Origin: an uncultured Allomuricauda sp.
Lineage (GTDB): Bacteria; Bacteroidota; Bacteroidia; Flavobacteriales; Flavobacteriaceae
DNA length: 64,000 nucleotides
Direction of reading: 5' to 3'
Assembly: GCF_947495325.1 (NCBI RefSeq)
Contig: NZ_CANLYK010000002.1
Coordinates: 434,001-498,000 of the forward strand
The translations under genes and the position numbers were made by a program. The notes beneath the pieces are model-generated. The model was not told the DNA's origin. It worked only from the letters and a program-made list of their open reading frames with translations, and made no database searches. This document shows, in pieces, positions 39,489 through 47,225 of the stretch. The first letter of the stretch is position 1. Every line of letters starts with the position of its first letter.

Positions 39489-39870
39489 AGAATTAAAATT
39501 CAAAGCAATTCGCAGCAGTGGCGCTGGTGGACAGCATGTAAATAAGGTTTCCTCCAAAGTTGAATTATCCTATATCATACAATCCTCTGAAGGTCTGTCC
39601 ACGGCTGAAAAAGAAAGACTTTCCTTAAAACTAAGCTCTCGGTTAACCAAGGAAGGTATGCTTGTTCTACAATGTGATGAAGTCCGCAGCCAACATAAAA
39701 ACAAAGAACTTGTAATCAAACGATTTTTTTCGGTATTAAGCAAAGGATTGGAGGTTCCTAAAAAGCGAAGGCCTACAAAGCCTTCTAGATCTTCCATTGA
39801 AAGGCGCTTAAAATCCAAAAAGAGAGATGCCAATAAAAAAGCCAATCGCAAGAAACCAGACTTGGATTAA
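39466..39870 (+). CDS. arfB: ArfB-type peptidyl-tRNA hydrolase (GGQ, YaeJ-like)
   Basis: This protein of about 134 residues carries RSSGAGGQHVNKVSSKVEL, the GGQ motif that hydrolyses peptidyl-tRNA on stalled ribosomes, followed by the class I release-factor-like domain. A very basic C-terminal tail (KKRRPTKPSRSS onward) inserts into the empty mRNA channel in ArfB. The TTG at 39466 gives the expected start, MNKEKIRRELKFKA. An ATG at 39430 would add 12 residues and overlap the ABC gene by 59 bp. It lacks the larger domains of RF1/RF2. Confidence 0.88.
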   Translation: MNKEKIRRELKFKAIRSSGAGGQHVNKVSSKVELSYIIQSSEGLSTAEKERLSLKLSSRLTKEGMLVLQCDEVRSQHKNKELVIKRFFSVLSKGLEVPKKRRPTKPSRSSIERRLKSKKRDANKKANRKKPDLD

Positions 39871-39891
39871 CAGGCCGTAGTTCCAAATCAA

Positions 39892-40359
39892 CTACACAAC
39901 TTCTAGAATGCCACTCTCGTTTCCATTGAATGAAAATGCATCTCCTTTTTCCTTTCCCAACAGCAGTTTTGCTATTGGTGAGCTTGCAGAAATACAAAAA
40001 AACGCGTCATTATCTTTATTGAATACTCCAGCTGAAATTGCGATAAAATAATTTGCGGTGGTGGTTTTTACCAAACTTCCCAAGCTAATTTTTTCAGAAT
40101 GTTTGGCAATGTCAACTTTAGAGAGAATCATTTTTGTCTTTTCAAGTTCAACCCTCTGTTTTCCAAGTTTTTCTTGTTCTAACTGAACCATGGCCCTACC
40201 CGTTTCGTGCTTGTCCCCAGCGCTGCTTTTGGTTTCGGAATTAAGTGCTTCCTGCAATGCATCACTTCTTTTTTTTAAGCTTTCCGTGCGCTCGTTTATC
40301 TGGTTCCAACAAAATTCCAGAATCTGTTGTTTTATCTCTTTTTCACCAATCATTATCAC
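39892..40359 (-). CDS. GreA/GreB-like domain protein
   Basis: This 155-residue protein has an N-terminal helical hairpin (about 5-75, LKKRSDALQEAL..., MVQLEQEKLGKQRVELEK) and a C-terminal globular domain (about 80-155) with ISLGSLVKT and ISASSPIAKLLLGKEKGDAF, which matches the FKBP-like domain of Gre factors (S-P-I-x-x-x-L-x-G-x-x-x-G-D). Gre factors rescue backtracked RNA polymerase; the acidic tip residues of classical GreA are not evident, so function is uncertain. It is sometimes mis-annotated as 3-oxoacyl-ACP synthase. ATG 40359 overlaps the histidine kinase stop by 4 bp (ATGA). Confidence 0.8.
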   Translation of the reverse strand: MIMIGEKEIKQQILEFCWNQINERTESLKKRSDALQEALNSETKSSAGDKHETGRAMVQLEQEKLGKQRVELEKTKMILSKVDIAKHSEKISLGSLVKTTTANYFIAISAGVFNKDNDAFFCISASSPIAKLLLGKEKGDAFSFNGNESGILEVV

Positions 40360-41708
40360 GCAAAGGTTAATCTGAAAATGGTTTCTTTATTGGGAATAGA
40401 CCTAACTTTTAAACTACCTCCGTGTAACTGCATTACCTGCCTGGAAAGACTTAGTCCAATTCCTGTGCCCTCATTTTTGGTAGTAAAGAAGGGAACAAAA
40501 ATCTCATCGATAAGATCTGTTGGAATGCCCGGGCCATTATCTTTTATCTCGATATATTTTACCCCATCATTTTGTATTCCCGCCACCATATGTACTTGGC
40601 CACCTTCAATTTCTTTTATGGACTGCAGTGCATTCTTGCAGAGATTGATCAAAACTTGGGTAATTTGTTTTTCGTCAATAAAAAACTCCAACTCCTCTGG
40701 TTGGCATGTTACATAAAATGTTGATTGCTCTTCTCCCAGTCTCGCCGACATTAAAACATCAATCTTTTCCAAAAGTTTTTTTCCTTTTACAATAGTTTGA
40801 TTTGGTTCGGGAACATTTAACAAACTTCTGTACGATTGCACAAAATCCATTAGGTTTCCACCTTGTTCCTTAATCACCTCAAGTCCCTTCAGTGTATTTT
40901 TTATCTGACTTTCATCCAACTCCTTGGAAGAAACAATCTCTCCGTTGTTTTTATAATATTTGATAATTGAGTCTGAAATTGAGGCAATTGGAGTAATGGT
41001 ATTCATAATTTCATGGGTCAGTACCCGTATAAGGCGTACCCAAGACTCGGTTTCCTTTTCGTCCAGCTCTTCATTGATATCCTGAACAACAACCAACAAA
41101 AGTGATTTACCATCTAAAGTAATCGGGGTAGATTTAAGGGCCAGTTGCACCTGTTCCCGTTCATTGGTCAGTTGGAACAACTTTCTTTCAAAAGGGCGAA
41201 AAGATTTAAAGGTTTCATATAGGTTTTCATCAACTTGGGTTAATTGCTTAATATGGTTTAGAGGTGTATAATTTAGCAATTTTTCCAAGGTCGGGTTTGA
41301 AAATAATATGTGTCCTTTTTCATTAAAAGTCATAATCCCTATGCTTGCTTGCTTAAGAATTTCCTGATAATACTGCTCCCTTATCTGCAATTGCAAATGA
41401 ACTTCTTGAATGAGCCCGTTTACCCTATTGAGGCTTTGATTAAGTTCTTTAAAGGACTTAATGGACACCTTTTCGGGAAACCGGAGTGTAAAATCCTCAT
41501 TACGGATTGCATCAAAAAAGTATGCGATCTTGCGGTTGGTACTATTGATGAAACTGATTAAAAAATAGACTTGTGCAACAAAGAAACAGATGGAGAGAGC
41601 CAAGGTAAAATACCAAGTTTTTACCAAAGCAAAAGCAAAAACCAAGGCGGTAAAGGCTATAAAGAGGACCCTGAAAATTAGCTGTATGTAAAAATTACGA
41701 CTCGCCAT
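40356..41708 (-). CDS. Two-component sensor histidine kinase
   Basis: This 450-residue protein has two N-terminal membrane helices (about 10-30 and 33-53) with almost no periplasmic loop, then a HAMP-like linker, a PAS-like domain (about 115-215) and a transmitter. The phospho-acceptor is His232 in RVLTHEIMNTITPI. ATPase boxes follow: NLCKNALQS (N), DNGPGIP (G1) and GTGIGLSLSRQ (G2). The signal is probably in the membrane or cytoplasm, given the short loops. Its start overlaps the stop of the NtrC-type regulator gene upstream by one base, so the two form a cognate pair. Confidence 0.93.
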   Translation of the reverse strand: MASRNFYIQLIFRVLFIAFTALVFAFALVKTWYFTLALSICFFVAQVYFLISFINSTNRKIAYFFDAIRNEDFTLRFPEKVSIKSFKELNQSLNRVNGLIQEVHLQLQIREQYYQEILKQASIGIMTFNEKGHILFSNPTLEKLLNYTPLNHIKQLTQVDENLYETFKSFRPFERKLFQLTNEREQVQLALKSTPITLDGKSLLLVVVQDINEELDEKETESWVRLIRVLTHEIMNTITPIASISDSIIKYYKNNGEIVSSKELDESQIKNTLKGLEVIKEQGGNLMDFVQSYRSLLNVPEPNQTIVKGKKLLEKIDVLMSARLGEEQSTFYVTCQPEELEFFIDEKQITQVLINLCKNALQSIKEIEGGQVHMVAGIQNDGVKYIEIKDNGPGIPTDLIDEIFVPFFTTKNEGTGIGLSLSRQVMQLHGGSLKVRSIPNKETIFRLTFA

Positions 41709-43072
41709 TATTTATTCTTTTTCTTCAACTTATTATATAGGGTTTGCCTAGAAATACCCAATTGATCGGCAGCGGCACTATAATTTCCATCGTTTTGGTC
41801 TAGGGCCTTGAAAATCATTTGCTGCTCCATTTCATCTAAGGTTGCAGGTCCATTCTCAAAAGATTGCGAAGGCTTTGCATGTAATAGAAAATCTGTTGGT
41901 TTAAGTACATTTCCTTCAGAAAGGATAACTGCCCGCTCCATGGTGTGTTGCAGCTCTCTTACATTTCCCGGCCATTGATATTCCATTAGTTTTTCTTCTG
42001 CCATATTGTTTATTCGCAGCCCTTGTTTGTCATATTTATTGGCATACCTTTTCAGAAAAAAATCAGCTAAGATTAAAATATCGCCTTCTCGTTCCCGTAA
42101 TGGGGGAACTTCAATATGTATGGTATTGATTCTATACAATAAATCCTCCCTGAAGAGTCCATCAACGACCATTTGTTCCAAATTGCAATTGGTGGCGCAC
42201 ACCAAACGAATATCTACATTTACTGCTTTATTGGAGCCTACCCTTACAATAGACTTGTTTTGAATGGCGGATAATAATTTGGCTTGCATTTGTAGAGAGA
42301 GGTTTCCCATTTCATCTAAAAATAAGCTGCCTTGATGAGCGGCCTCAAACTTTCCGGCGCGATCCTCTTTTGCATCCGTAAAAGAACCTTTTATGTGGCC
42401 AAAGAGTTCACTTTCAAACAAATTTTCAGCAATAGAACCCATATCAACCCCAATAAACACCTCATCTTTTCGTGATGAAAGTCGATGTAGTTCGCGTGCT
42501 ATCAATTCCTTTCCCGTTCCATTTTCACCCGTGATTAGGACATTTACATCTGTTTTGGCCACTTTTCTAACCAGGTTTAAAACTGAGGTCAAAGCCCTGG
42601 AGTTTCCGATAATAAAATTCTTGTCTTCGTTAATGACCTGCTTTAGGTTGCTCTCTTGCTTTTTTAATTTATGAATCTCTTGTTTGGATTTTCTAAGCTC
42701 ATATGCCGATTTCACTGTTGTTAATAGTCGCTCATTGTTCCAAGGCTTTAAAACAAAGTCCGAAGCCCCCTGTTTCAACGCTTTAACCGCTAGGTCTACC
42801 GCACCATAGGCGGTCATCATAATAACTGAAGTAAGCGGGGATTTCTTTTTAATTTCGTTTAACCAGTACAATCCTTCGTTCCCGGTATTCACCCCTGCGG
42901 AAAAATTCATGTCCAAAAGCACAATATCAATCTTTTCCATGTTAGCGAAAGAAGAAATCTGATTTGGGTTAAACAGCGTTTGCACACTCTTATATTCAAA
43001 CTGCAACAGAATCTCCAAGGCGCTCAACACACTTTTATTATCGTCAATGACTAAAATACTGGCTTCGGTCAT
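41708..43072 (-). CDS. NtrC-family sigma-54-dependent response regulator
   Basis: This 454-residue protein has a receiver domain (1-125, phospho-acceptor Asp54 in DIVLLDMNF), an AAA+ sigma-54 activation domain (about 150-380) and a Fis-type helix-turn-helix at the end (SAAADQLGISRQTLYNKLKK). Walker A is GENGTGKE (182-189) and Walker B is SLFLDEMGN. The sigma-54-contact loop reads GSFTDA (229-234) instead of GAFTGA. It drives transcription from -24/-12 promoters; the one at 43234-43249 upstream of the divergent TolC gene is the obvious target. It is co-transcribed with the histidine kinase gene. Confidence 0.94.
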   Translation of the reverse strand: MTEASILVIDDNKSVLSALEILLQFEYKSVQTLFNPNQISSFANMEKIDIVLLDMNFSAGVNTGNEGLYWLNEIKKKSPLTSVIMMTAYGAVDLAVKALKQGASDFVLKPWNNERLLTTVKSAYELRKSKQEIHKLKKQESNLKQVINEDKNFIIGNSRALTSVLNLVRKVAKTDVNVLITGENGTGKELIARELHRLSSRKDEVFIGVDMGSIAENLFESELFGHIKGSFTDAKEDRAGKFEAAHQGSLFLDEMGNLSLQMQAKLLSAIQNKSIVRVGSNKAVNVDIRLVCATNCNLEQMVVDGLFREDLLYRINTIHIEVPPLREREGDILILADFFLKRYANKYDKQGLRINNMAEEKLMEYQWPGNVRELQHTMERAVILSEGNVLKPTDFLLHAKPSQSFENGPATLDEMEQQMIFKALDQNDGNYSAAADQLGISRQTLYNKLKKKNK

Positions 43073-43122
43073 AAGCTTTATAATCTACTTTGGTATAAAA
43101 CTACAAATTGCAAACACATATT

Positions 43123-43138
43123 TTTTACAACTGTAAAA
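43123..43138. promoter_or_regulatory. 16-bp palindrome, candidate upstream activator site
   Basis: TTTTACA-AC-TGTAAAA is a perfect inverted repeat with 7-bp arms. It is centred about 105 bp upstream of the -24 element of the sigma-54 promoter, a normal distance for an NtrC-type enhancer. It is also about 50 bp from the regulator's own ATG, so autoregulation is possible. Confidence 0.65.
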
Positions 43139-43153
43139 TATTTGGACATTTTT

Positions 43154-43170
43154 TGTATAAAAATTTTACA
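43154..43170. promoter_or_regulatory. Second imperfect inverted repeat, possible activator half-sites
   Basis: TGTATAA and TTTTACA (complement TGTAAAA) are separated by AAA, with one mismatch. It reuses the same 7-bp half-site as the palindrome 16 bp upstream but in the opposite arm order. A second binding position for the regulator is inferred. Confidence 0.45.
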
Positions 43171-43233
43171 CATTGGCACACTAAAAATATTCATAAATAA
43201 TATAAACATCTATTAATCAACATTTTATATTTA

Positions 43234-43249
43234 TGGCATAAGAATGGCA
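43234..43249 (+). promoter_or_regulatory. Sigma-54 (-24/-12) promoter of the export operon
   Basis: TGGCAT-AAGAA-TGGCA places GG (43235-43236) and GC (43247-43248) exactly 10 nt apart, the invariant sigma-54 spacing (consensus TGGCAC-N5-TTGCA). Expected transcription start is near 43260, with the TolC ATG at 43274. The divergent NtrC-type gene supplies the activator. Confidence 0.75.
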
Positions 43250-43273
43250 AATAGTTTGGCACAGTAATAAATT

Positions 43274-44614
43274 ATGACCTTGAAAATATACCTTACAACA
43301 CTTGCTTTATTGATTTCCATAATTGGATCTGCACAAAAGGTGTGGACACTGGAAGAATGCATCGCGTTTGCTGTGAAAAACAACTTACAAGTAAAAAATA
43401 CCGACTACAGTAAAGATTCGAGCAAGGAAACATATAGACAATCTATTAGAGACTTATTGCCCAATGTATCAGGTTTTTCTGATTCTAGATACAGCTCTGG
43501 TCTTACAGAAGATCCACAGACAGGGGTGCTTGTAAACAATGAGTTCTTCAGCACTAGTTATAGTCTAAATGCAAATATTGACCTATTCCAGGGATTTCAA
43601 AAACTTAATACCATTAAAGCTTCCAAGTTTATTTATAGAGCCACCCAAGAGGATGTATTACAAGAAAAGTTTCTTTTGGCTTTTAGGGTGATGTCCGCTT
43701 TTTATGATATAAAATTCAACGAGGGTTTGGTTGCAAACTCACTTGAACAACTGGAGATTTCACAATCCAACTATGATATTGTGAAAAAGCAGGTAGAATT
43801 GGGCTTAATGGCAAAAGCAGATTTATATGAAGCTGAATCGAACCTGTTGGGGGATCATCTTTTGGTTACACAGAACAAAAATTTATTGGCACTTTCCAAG
43901 CTTACCCTACTTCAAGAAATGAATCTAACAGATGAAAGTGATATTGAGTTGCAGACCACATTGGACCCTATCTCCAATGAGTTGACCGAAAGTGTTTCAT
44001 TGGACTCTGTTTATAATGTGGCCAAGAATTTTGTCCCGCTTGTTAAAGGGCAAGACTTAAGAGTAAAGGCCGCCAAAAAACAGCTGCAAGCTACAAGAGG
44101 CAGCTTATACCCATCTATCTCTTTAATTGCAGGTTTAAGCTCCAGATTTTCGGAAACGAATCTTGATGATAATGATATGATCATTCCTTTTAGAGATCAA
44201 ATCGATGAAAACTTTTCTCGCTTTGTTGGAGCACAACTTAGTGTCCCTATTAGTTTGGGATGGGCCAATCACTCAAGGGTAAAGCAACAAAAAATAGCAT
44301 ATCAGCAAGCTCAGACCAATCTTGATATTCAAGAACAAGAGTTATTCCAATTATTGCAACAATTGGTTCAAACAAATCAAGCACTTATTGCAGAGTACGA
44401 GCAAAGCAATAAAAGAGTACAAGCACAGGAATTAGCCTTCACCATCTCACAAAAACGATATGAAAAAGGCTTGATCAATGCTTTAGAGCTATTCCAGGCC
44501 AAAAATTTATACGGCGTAGCACAGAATGAAAACCTACAGGTAAGACTCCGGTTAAAGGTGAACAAGAGCACACTAGATTTCTATAACGGCTTGCCAATAT
44601 TTAATATCAACTAA
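43274..44614 (+). CDS. TolC-family outer-membrane efflux protein
   Basis: This 446-residue protein has a signal peptide (LALLISIIGSAQ) and then the TolC/OEP repeat structure. WTLEECIAFAVKNNLQVKN opens the first helical repeat, and the second begins near SLDSVYNVAKNFVPLVKGQDLRVKAAKKQL. Long helices rich in Gln and Leu end with the family-type SQKRYEKGLINALELFQAKN. As a trimer it would form the outer-membrane channel of a tripartite pump. It is the first gene of the sigma-54 operon, 8 bp ahead of the HlyD-type gene. Confidence 0.93.
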   Translation: MTLKIYLTTLALLISIIGSAQKVWTLEECIAFAVKNNLQVKNTDYSKDSSKETYRQSIRDLLPNVSGFSDSRYSSGLTEDPQTGVLVNNEFFSTSYSLNANIDLFQGFQKLNTIKASKFIYRATQEDVLQEKFLLAFRVMSAFYDIKFNEGLVANSLEQLEISQSNYDIVKKQVELGLMAKADLYEAESNLLGDHLLVTQNKNLLALSKLTLLQEMNLTDESDIELQTTLDPISNELTESVSLDSVYNVAKNFVPLVKGQDLRVKAAKKQLQATRGSLYPSISLIAGLSSRFSETNLDDNDMIIPFRDQIDENFSRFVGAQLSVPISLGWANHSRVKQQKIAYQQAQTNLDIQEQELFQLLQQLVQTNQALIAEYEQSNKRVQAQELAFTISQKRYEKGLINALELFQAKNLYGVAQNENLQVRLRLKVNKSTLDFYNGLPIFNIN

Positions 44615-44622
44615 GAAACACA

Positions 44623-45873
44623 ATGGATATACAATTAGAAAAAAAGAAAGGATTAAAACCAAAACATTACGGTTACATTGCCCTAGGCATATTCGTATTG
44701 TTTGCCGGGTGGAAATTAATTTTTGCCAACTCCGTATCCTCTTTTAGAACAGACAAAGAAAGACTTTCCATAGCACACGTTACTGAGGGTAAGTTTGATG
44801 ACTACATTACCATAAATGGAACTGTTGCACCAATTGCCACAATTTATATGGATGCTTATGAAGGAGGTAGGGTTACCGAAAAATTGATTGAAGAGGGAAG
44901 CATGGTCAAGAAAGGCGACATAATACTTAAGCTCGAAAATATGGGTCTTTACGAGCAAATATTGGCCAGTGAAAGCAACTTGGCCCTAAAGCAAAACGAC
45001 CTTCGCTCCACACGTCTCACTTTTGATGCCCGACAGGTAGAAGGACGTCGTTCCCTTGCCACTACAAGTACAGACTTACAGCGATTAAAACGTAATTATG
45101 AGCAAAATCAAGCACTTTTTGAAGACGAGTTGGTGTCCAAGGAAGTATACTTGACGTCCAAGGAAAATTATGAACTGGCGCAAAAACAATATGATATTGT
45201 AAAACTCCAAACTGAGCAAGATGATGAATTGCGCAAAACATCCCTTACGGGGTTGGATGTGGATCTGCAACGTATGCGCAAAACCTTGGGCATGGTGTAC
45301 GAACGGTTAGATCATTTAAATGTCCGTGCTCCTGCAGATGGGCAGTTAGGGTTTTTAGACGCTGAAATAGGACAGAGTATTGCCCAGGGACAGCGCATAG
45401 GACAGGTCAATGTTTTGACAGATTTTAAAATAGAAGCAGAAATAGACGAGCATTATATTGATCGTGTTAAAAGAGAGTTATCTGCTTCCCTTGAAAGAAA
45501 TAATAAGGAATATGGTCTTCGGTTACGAAAAGTATATCCTGAGGTTAGGAACGGCAGATTTAAAGTGGATTTGGTTTTTACCGGTGAAAAACCAGAAACT
45601 ATTAGAGCTGGACAGAGCTACAACATTAAATTACAACTTGGTGCTTCCAATGATGCCCTTTTACTTCCAAAAGGAGGTTTTTTCCAAAGCACTGGCGGAC
45701 AGTGGGTCTTTGTTTTGGGCACGGACGAAAATGAAGCCTTAAAACGTAATATCAGAATAGGAAAACAAAACTCAAAATATTATGAGGTATTGGAGGGTCT
45801 AGAACCAGGTGAGCAAGTTATTACCAGTAACTATGACAGCTTCGGTACCGCTGAAAGAGTAGTATTAAAATAA
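44623..45873 (+). CDS. HlyD/MacA-type periplasmic adaptor protein
   Basis: This 416-residue protein has an N-terminal membrane anchor (about 17-36). It is followed by a lipoyl-type half domain (ATIYMDAYEGGRVTEKLIEEGSMV-type), a long coiled-coil hairpin (about 105-215), the second lipoyl half (LNVRAPADGQLGFLDAEIGQSI), a beta-barrel domain and a C-terminal membrane-proximal domain (VLEGLEPGEQVITSNYDSF). Adaptors of this kind bridge a MacB-type inner-membrane permease and TolC. It lies between the TolC-type gene and the small repeat protein gene in one operon. Confidence 0.92.
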   Translation: MDIQLEKKKGLKPKHYGYIALGIFVLFAGWKLIFANSVSSFRTDKERLSIAHVTEGKFDDYITINGTVAPIATIYMDAYEGGRVTEKLIEEGSMVKKGDIILKLENMGLYEQILASESNLALKQNDLRSTRLTFDARQVEGRRSLATTSTDLQRLKRNYEQNQALFEDELVSKEVYLTSKENYELAQKQYDIVKLQTEQDDELRKTSLTGLDVDLQRMRKTLGMVYERLDHLNVRAPADGQLGFLDAEIGQSIAQGQRIGQVNVLTDFKIEAEIDEHYIDRVKRELSASLERNNKEYGLRLRKVYPEVRNGRFKVDLVFTGEKPETIRAGQSYNIKLQLGASNDALLLPKGGFFQSTGGQWVFVLGTDENEALKRNIRIGKQNSKYYEVLEGLEPGEQVITSNYDSFGTAERVVLK

Positions 45874-45886
45874 AAATTCAATCAAA

Positions 45887-46420
45887 ATGAACAAGTTATT
45901 ACTAATTTATGGATGCATACTACTAGGTGGTGTGGCCGTAGCGAACAATCAACAAAGTACAGAAAGTACTTTTGTTATGGAGCATACTTCCAATGAAGTA
46001 AAAGAAAGCTCTTCTGAACTAGACCTTAGTGAAATAGTGTTTATTGAGGAAGACGCTGAAATTGATTTAGGCTTTAATACTGCCGATTATCTTCCCGAGG
46101 ATTTTAATCCCTATAAAGCGTATTTTAATTTGGACTCCATCACCTACATTGAGGAGGAAGAGGAATTGGCACTGGACTTTGATACGAATGCTTATTTGCC
46201 AAAAGGATTTGACCCATATACTGAAGTGGTGCCGGTAAATTCAATAAACTTTATCGAAGAAGAATCAATCGACTTAGGTTTTGACACTAAAAAGTATCTT
46301 CCTAAAGGATTTTCTCCTTATAAAACTGCCAAAAAGCCTTACATGGAAGAGAAAGTGATTCTAGAATTTGACGCTTGTAAAATTGCTTTCGACCCAATAC
46401 TGAAATTAGCATCCAAATAA
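45887..46420 (+). CDS. Small secreted protein with three 35-residue repeats
   Basis: I do not recognise a named family. The product is 177 residues with a signal peptide (about 1-19). After a Ser/Glu-rich linker come three tandem repeats at 50-84, 85-119 and 120 to about 152. The consensus is I-x-F-I-E-E-E-x-x-I-D-L-G-F-D-T-x-x-Y-L-P-K-G-F-x-P-Y. A short Cys-containing tail follows (EFDACKIAFDP). The protein is strongly acidic. It sits 13 bp after the HlyD-type gene and 31 bp before the ATPase gene, so it belongs to the operon. A periplasmic accessory or substrate-interaction role is inference. Confidence 0.85.
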   Translation: MNKLLLIYGCILLGGVAVANNQQSTESTFVMEHTSNEVKESSSELDLSEIVFIEEDAEIDLGFNTADYLPEDFNPYKAYFNLDSITYIEEEEELALDFDTNAYLPKGFDPYTEVVPVNSINFIEEESIDLGFDTKKYLPKGFSPYKTAKKPYMEEKVILEFDACKIAFDPILKLASK

Positions 46421-46451
46421 ATTAAAGATTTAAAAAATAACAATCAACAAA

Positions 46452-47147
46452 ATGATACAAATACAAAACCTTAAAAAAAGTTTTAGAACGGAAGAAGTGG
46501 AAACGCTTGCCTTAAATGGAGTTACCCTTAATGTGGCTGAAGGCGAATTTGCAGCCATAATGGGGCCATCAGGATGTGGAAAATCCACCTTGCTCAATAT
46601 TATTGGCATGCTGGATAACCCAACCGAGGGAAGTTATCAATTTGCCGGCCATGAAGTGGGAGGGCTTAAAGAGAGCCAACGTACGCAACTTAGAAAAGGA
46701 AATTTGGGCTTTGTGTTCCAAAGCTTTAACCTCATCGATGAGCTTACCGTCTTTGAAAATGTTGAGCTTCCGTTGATTTATTTGAAAATGAACAAAGCCG
46801 AACGCAGGGAAAAAGTGAAAACAGTTTTGGAGCGAATGAAAATTGCACATCGCGAAAAACATTTTCCACAACAACTTTCCGGTGGACAACAACAAAGAGT
46901 CGCTATTGCCCGTGCCGTAGTAACCAATCCAAAATTGATTCTTGCGGATGAGCCCACGGGTAATTTGGACTCAAAAAACGGAATTGAGGTAATGAATCTA
47001 CTTACAGAACTAAATCAAGAAGGAACCACCATTGTTATGGTAACTCACTCTGATAGGGATTCCCATTATGCGCATAGAGTCATCAACTTGTTTGATGGGC
47101 AGATAGTTACCGAAAGTCAAAACAAGCCCATGGGAGCAATGGCATAA
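46452..47147 (+). CDS. LolD/MacB-type ABC transporter ATP-binding protein
   Basis: This 231-residue ATPase has all motifs of the LolD/FtsE/MacB group: Walker [10 protein letters not shown] (38-46), Q-loop [13 protein letters not shown], signature [14 protein letters not shown], Walker [14 protein letters not shown] and the H-loop MVTHSDRD. It is the only ATPase seen in the operon, while at least seven MacB/FtsX-type permeases follow. It may therefore serve several of them, assembling with their cytoplasmic coupling helices. Export or envelope remodelling rather than import is expected for this subfamily. Confidence 0.94.
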   Translation: MIQIQNLKKSFRTEEVETLALNGVTLNVAEGEFAAIMGPSGCGKSTLLNIIGMLDNPTEGSYQFAGHEVGGLKESQRTQLRKGNLGFVFQSFNLIDELTVFENVELPLIYLKMNKAERREKVKTVLERMKIAHREKHFPQQLSGGQQQRVAIARAVVTNPKLILADEPTGNLDSKNGIEVMNLLTELNQEGTTIVMVTHSDRDSHYAHRVINLFDGQIVTESQNKPMGAMA

Positions 47148-47165
47148 TTGTAAATAGGGGTTTAT

Positions 47166-47219
47166 TCATCAATCAAAAACAAATCATCAATCAAAAACAA
47201 ATCATCAATCAAAAAACGA
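47166..47219 (+). repeat. Three 18-bp tandem repeats ahead of the DUF2807 gene
   Basis: TCATCAATCAAAAACAAA occurs twice exactly (47166-47183, 47184-47201) and a third time with changes at its end (47202-47219, ending AAAAAACGA). The last copy ends 6 bp before the ATG at 47226. The repeats form an A-rich untranslated leader. Confidence 0.85.
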
Positions 47220-47225
47220 ATTGTT

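Noticed and set aside
43257..43262. TGGCAC just before the TolC ATG as a -24 element
   Set aside because: No GC lies at the required spacing downstream; the site at 43234-43249 fits exactly.
47166..47219. Possible CRISPR array
   Set aside because: The 18-bp units are directly adjacent with no spacers and no cas genes.
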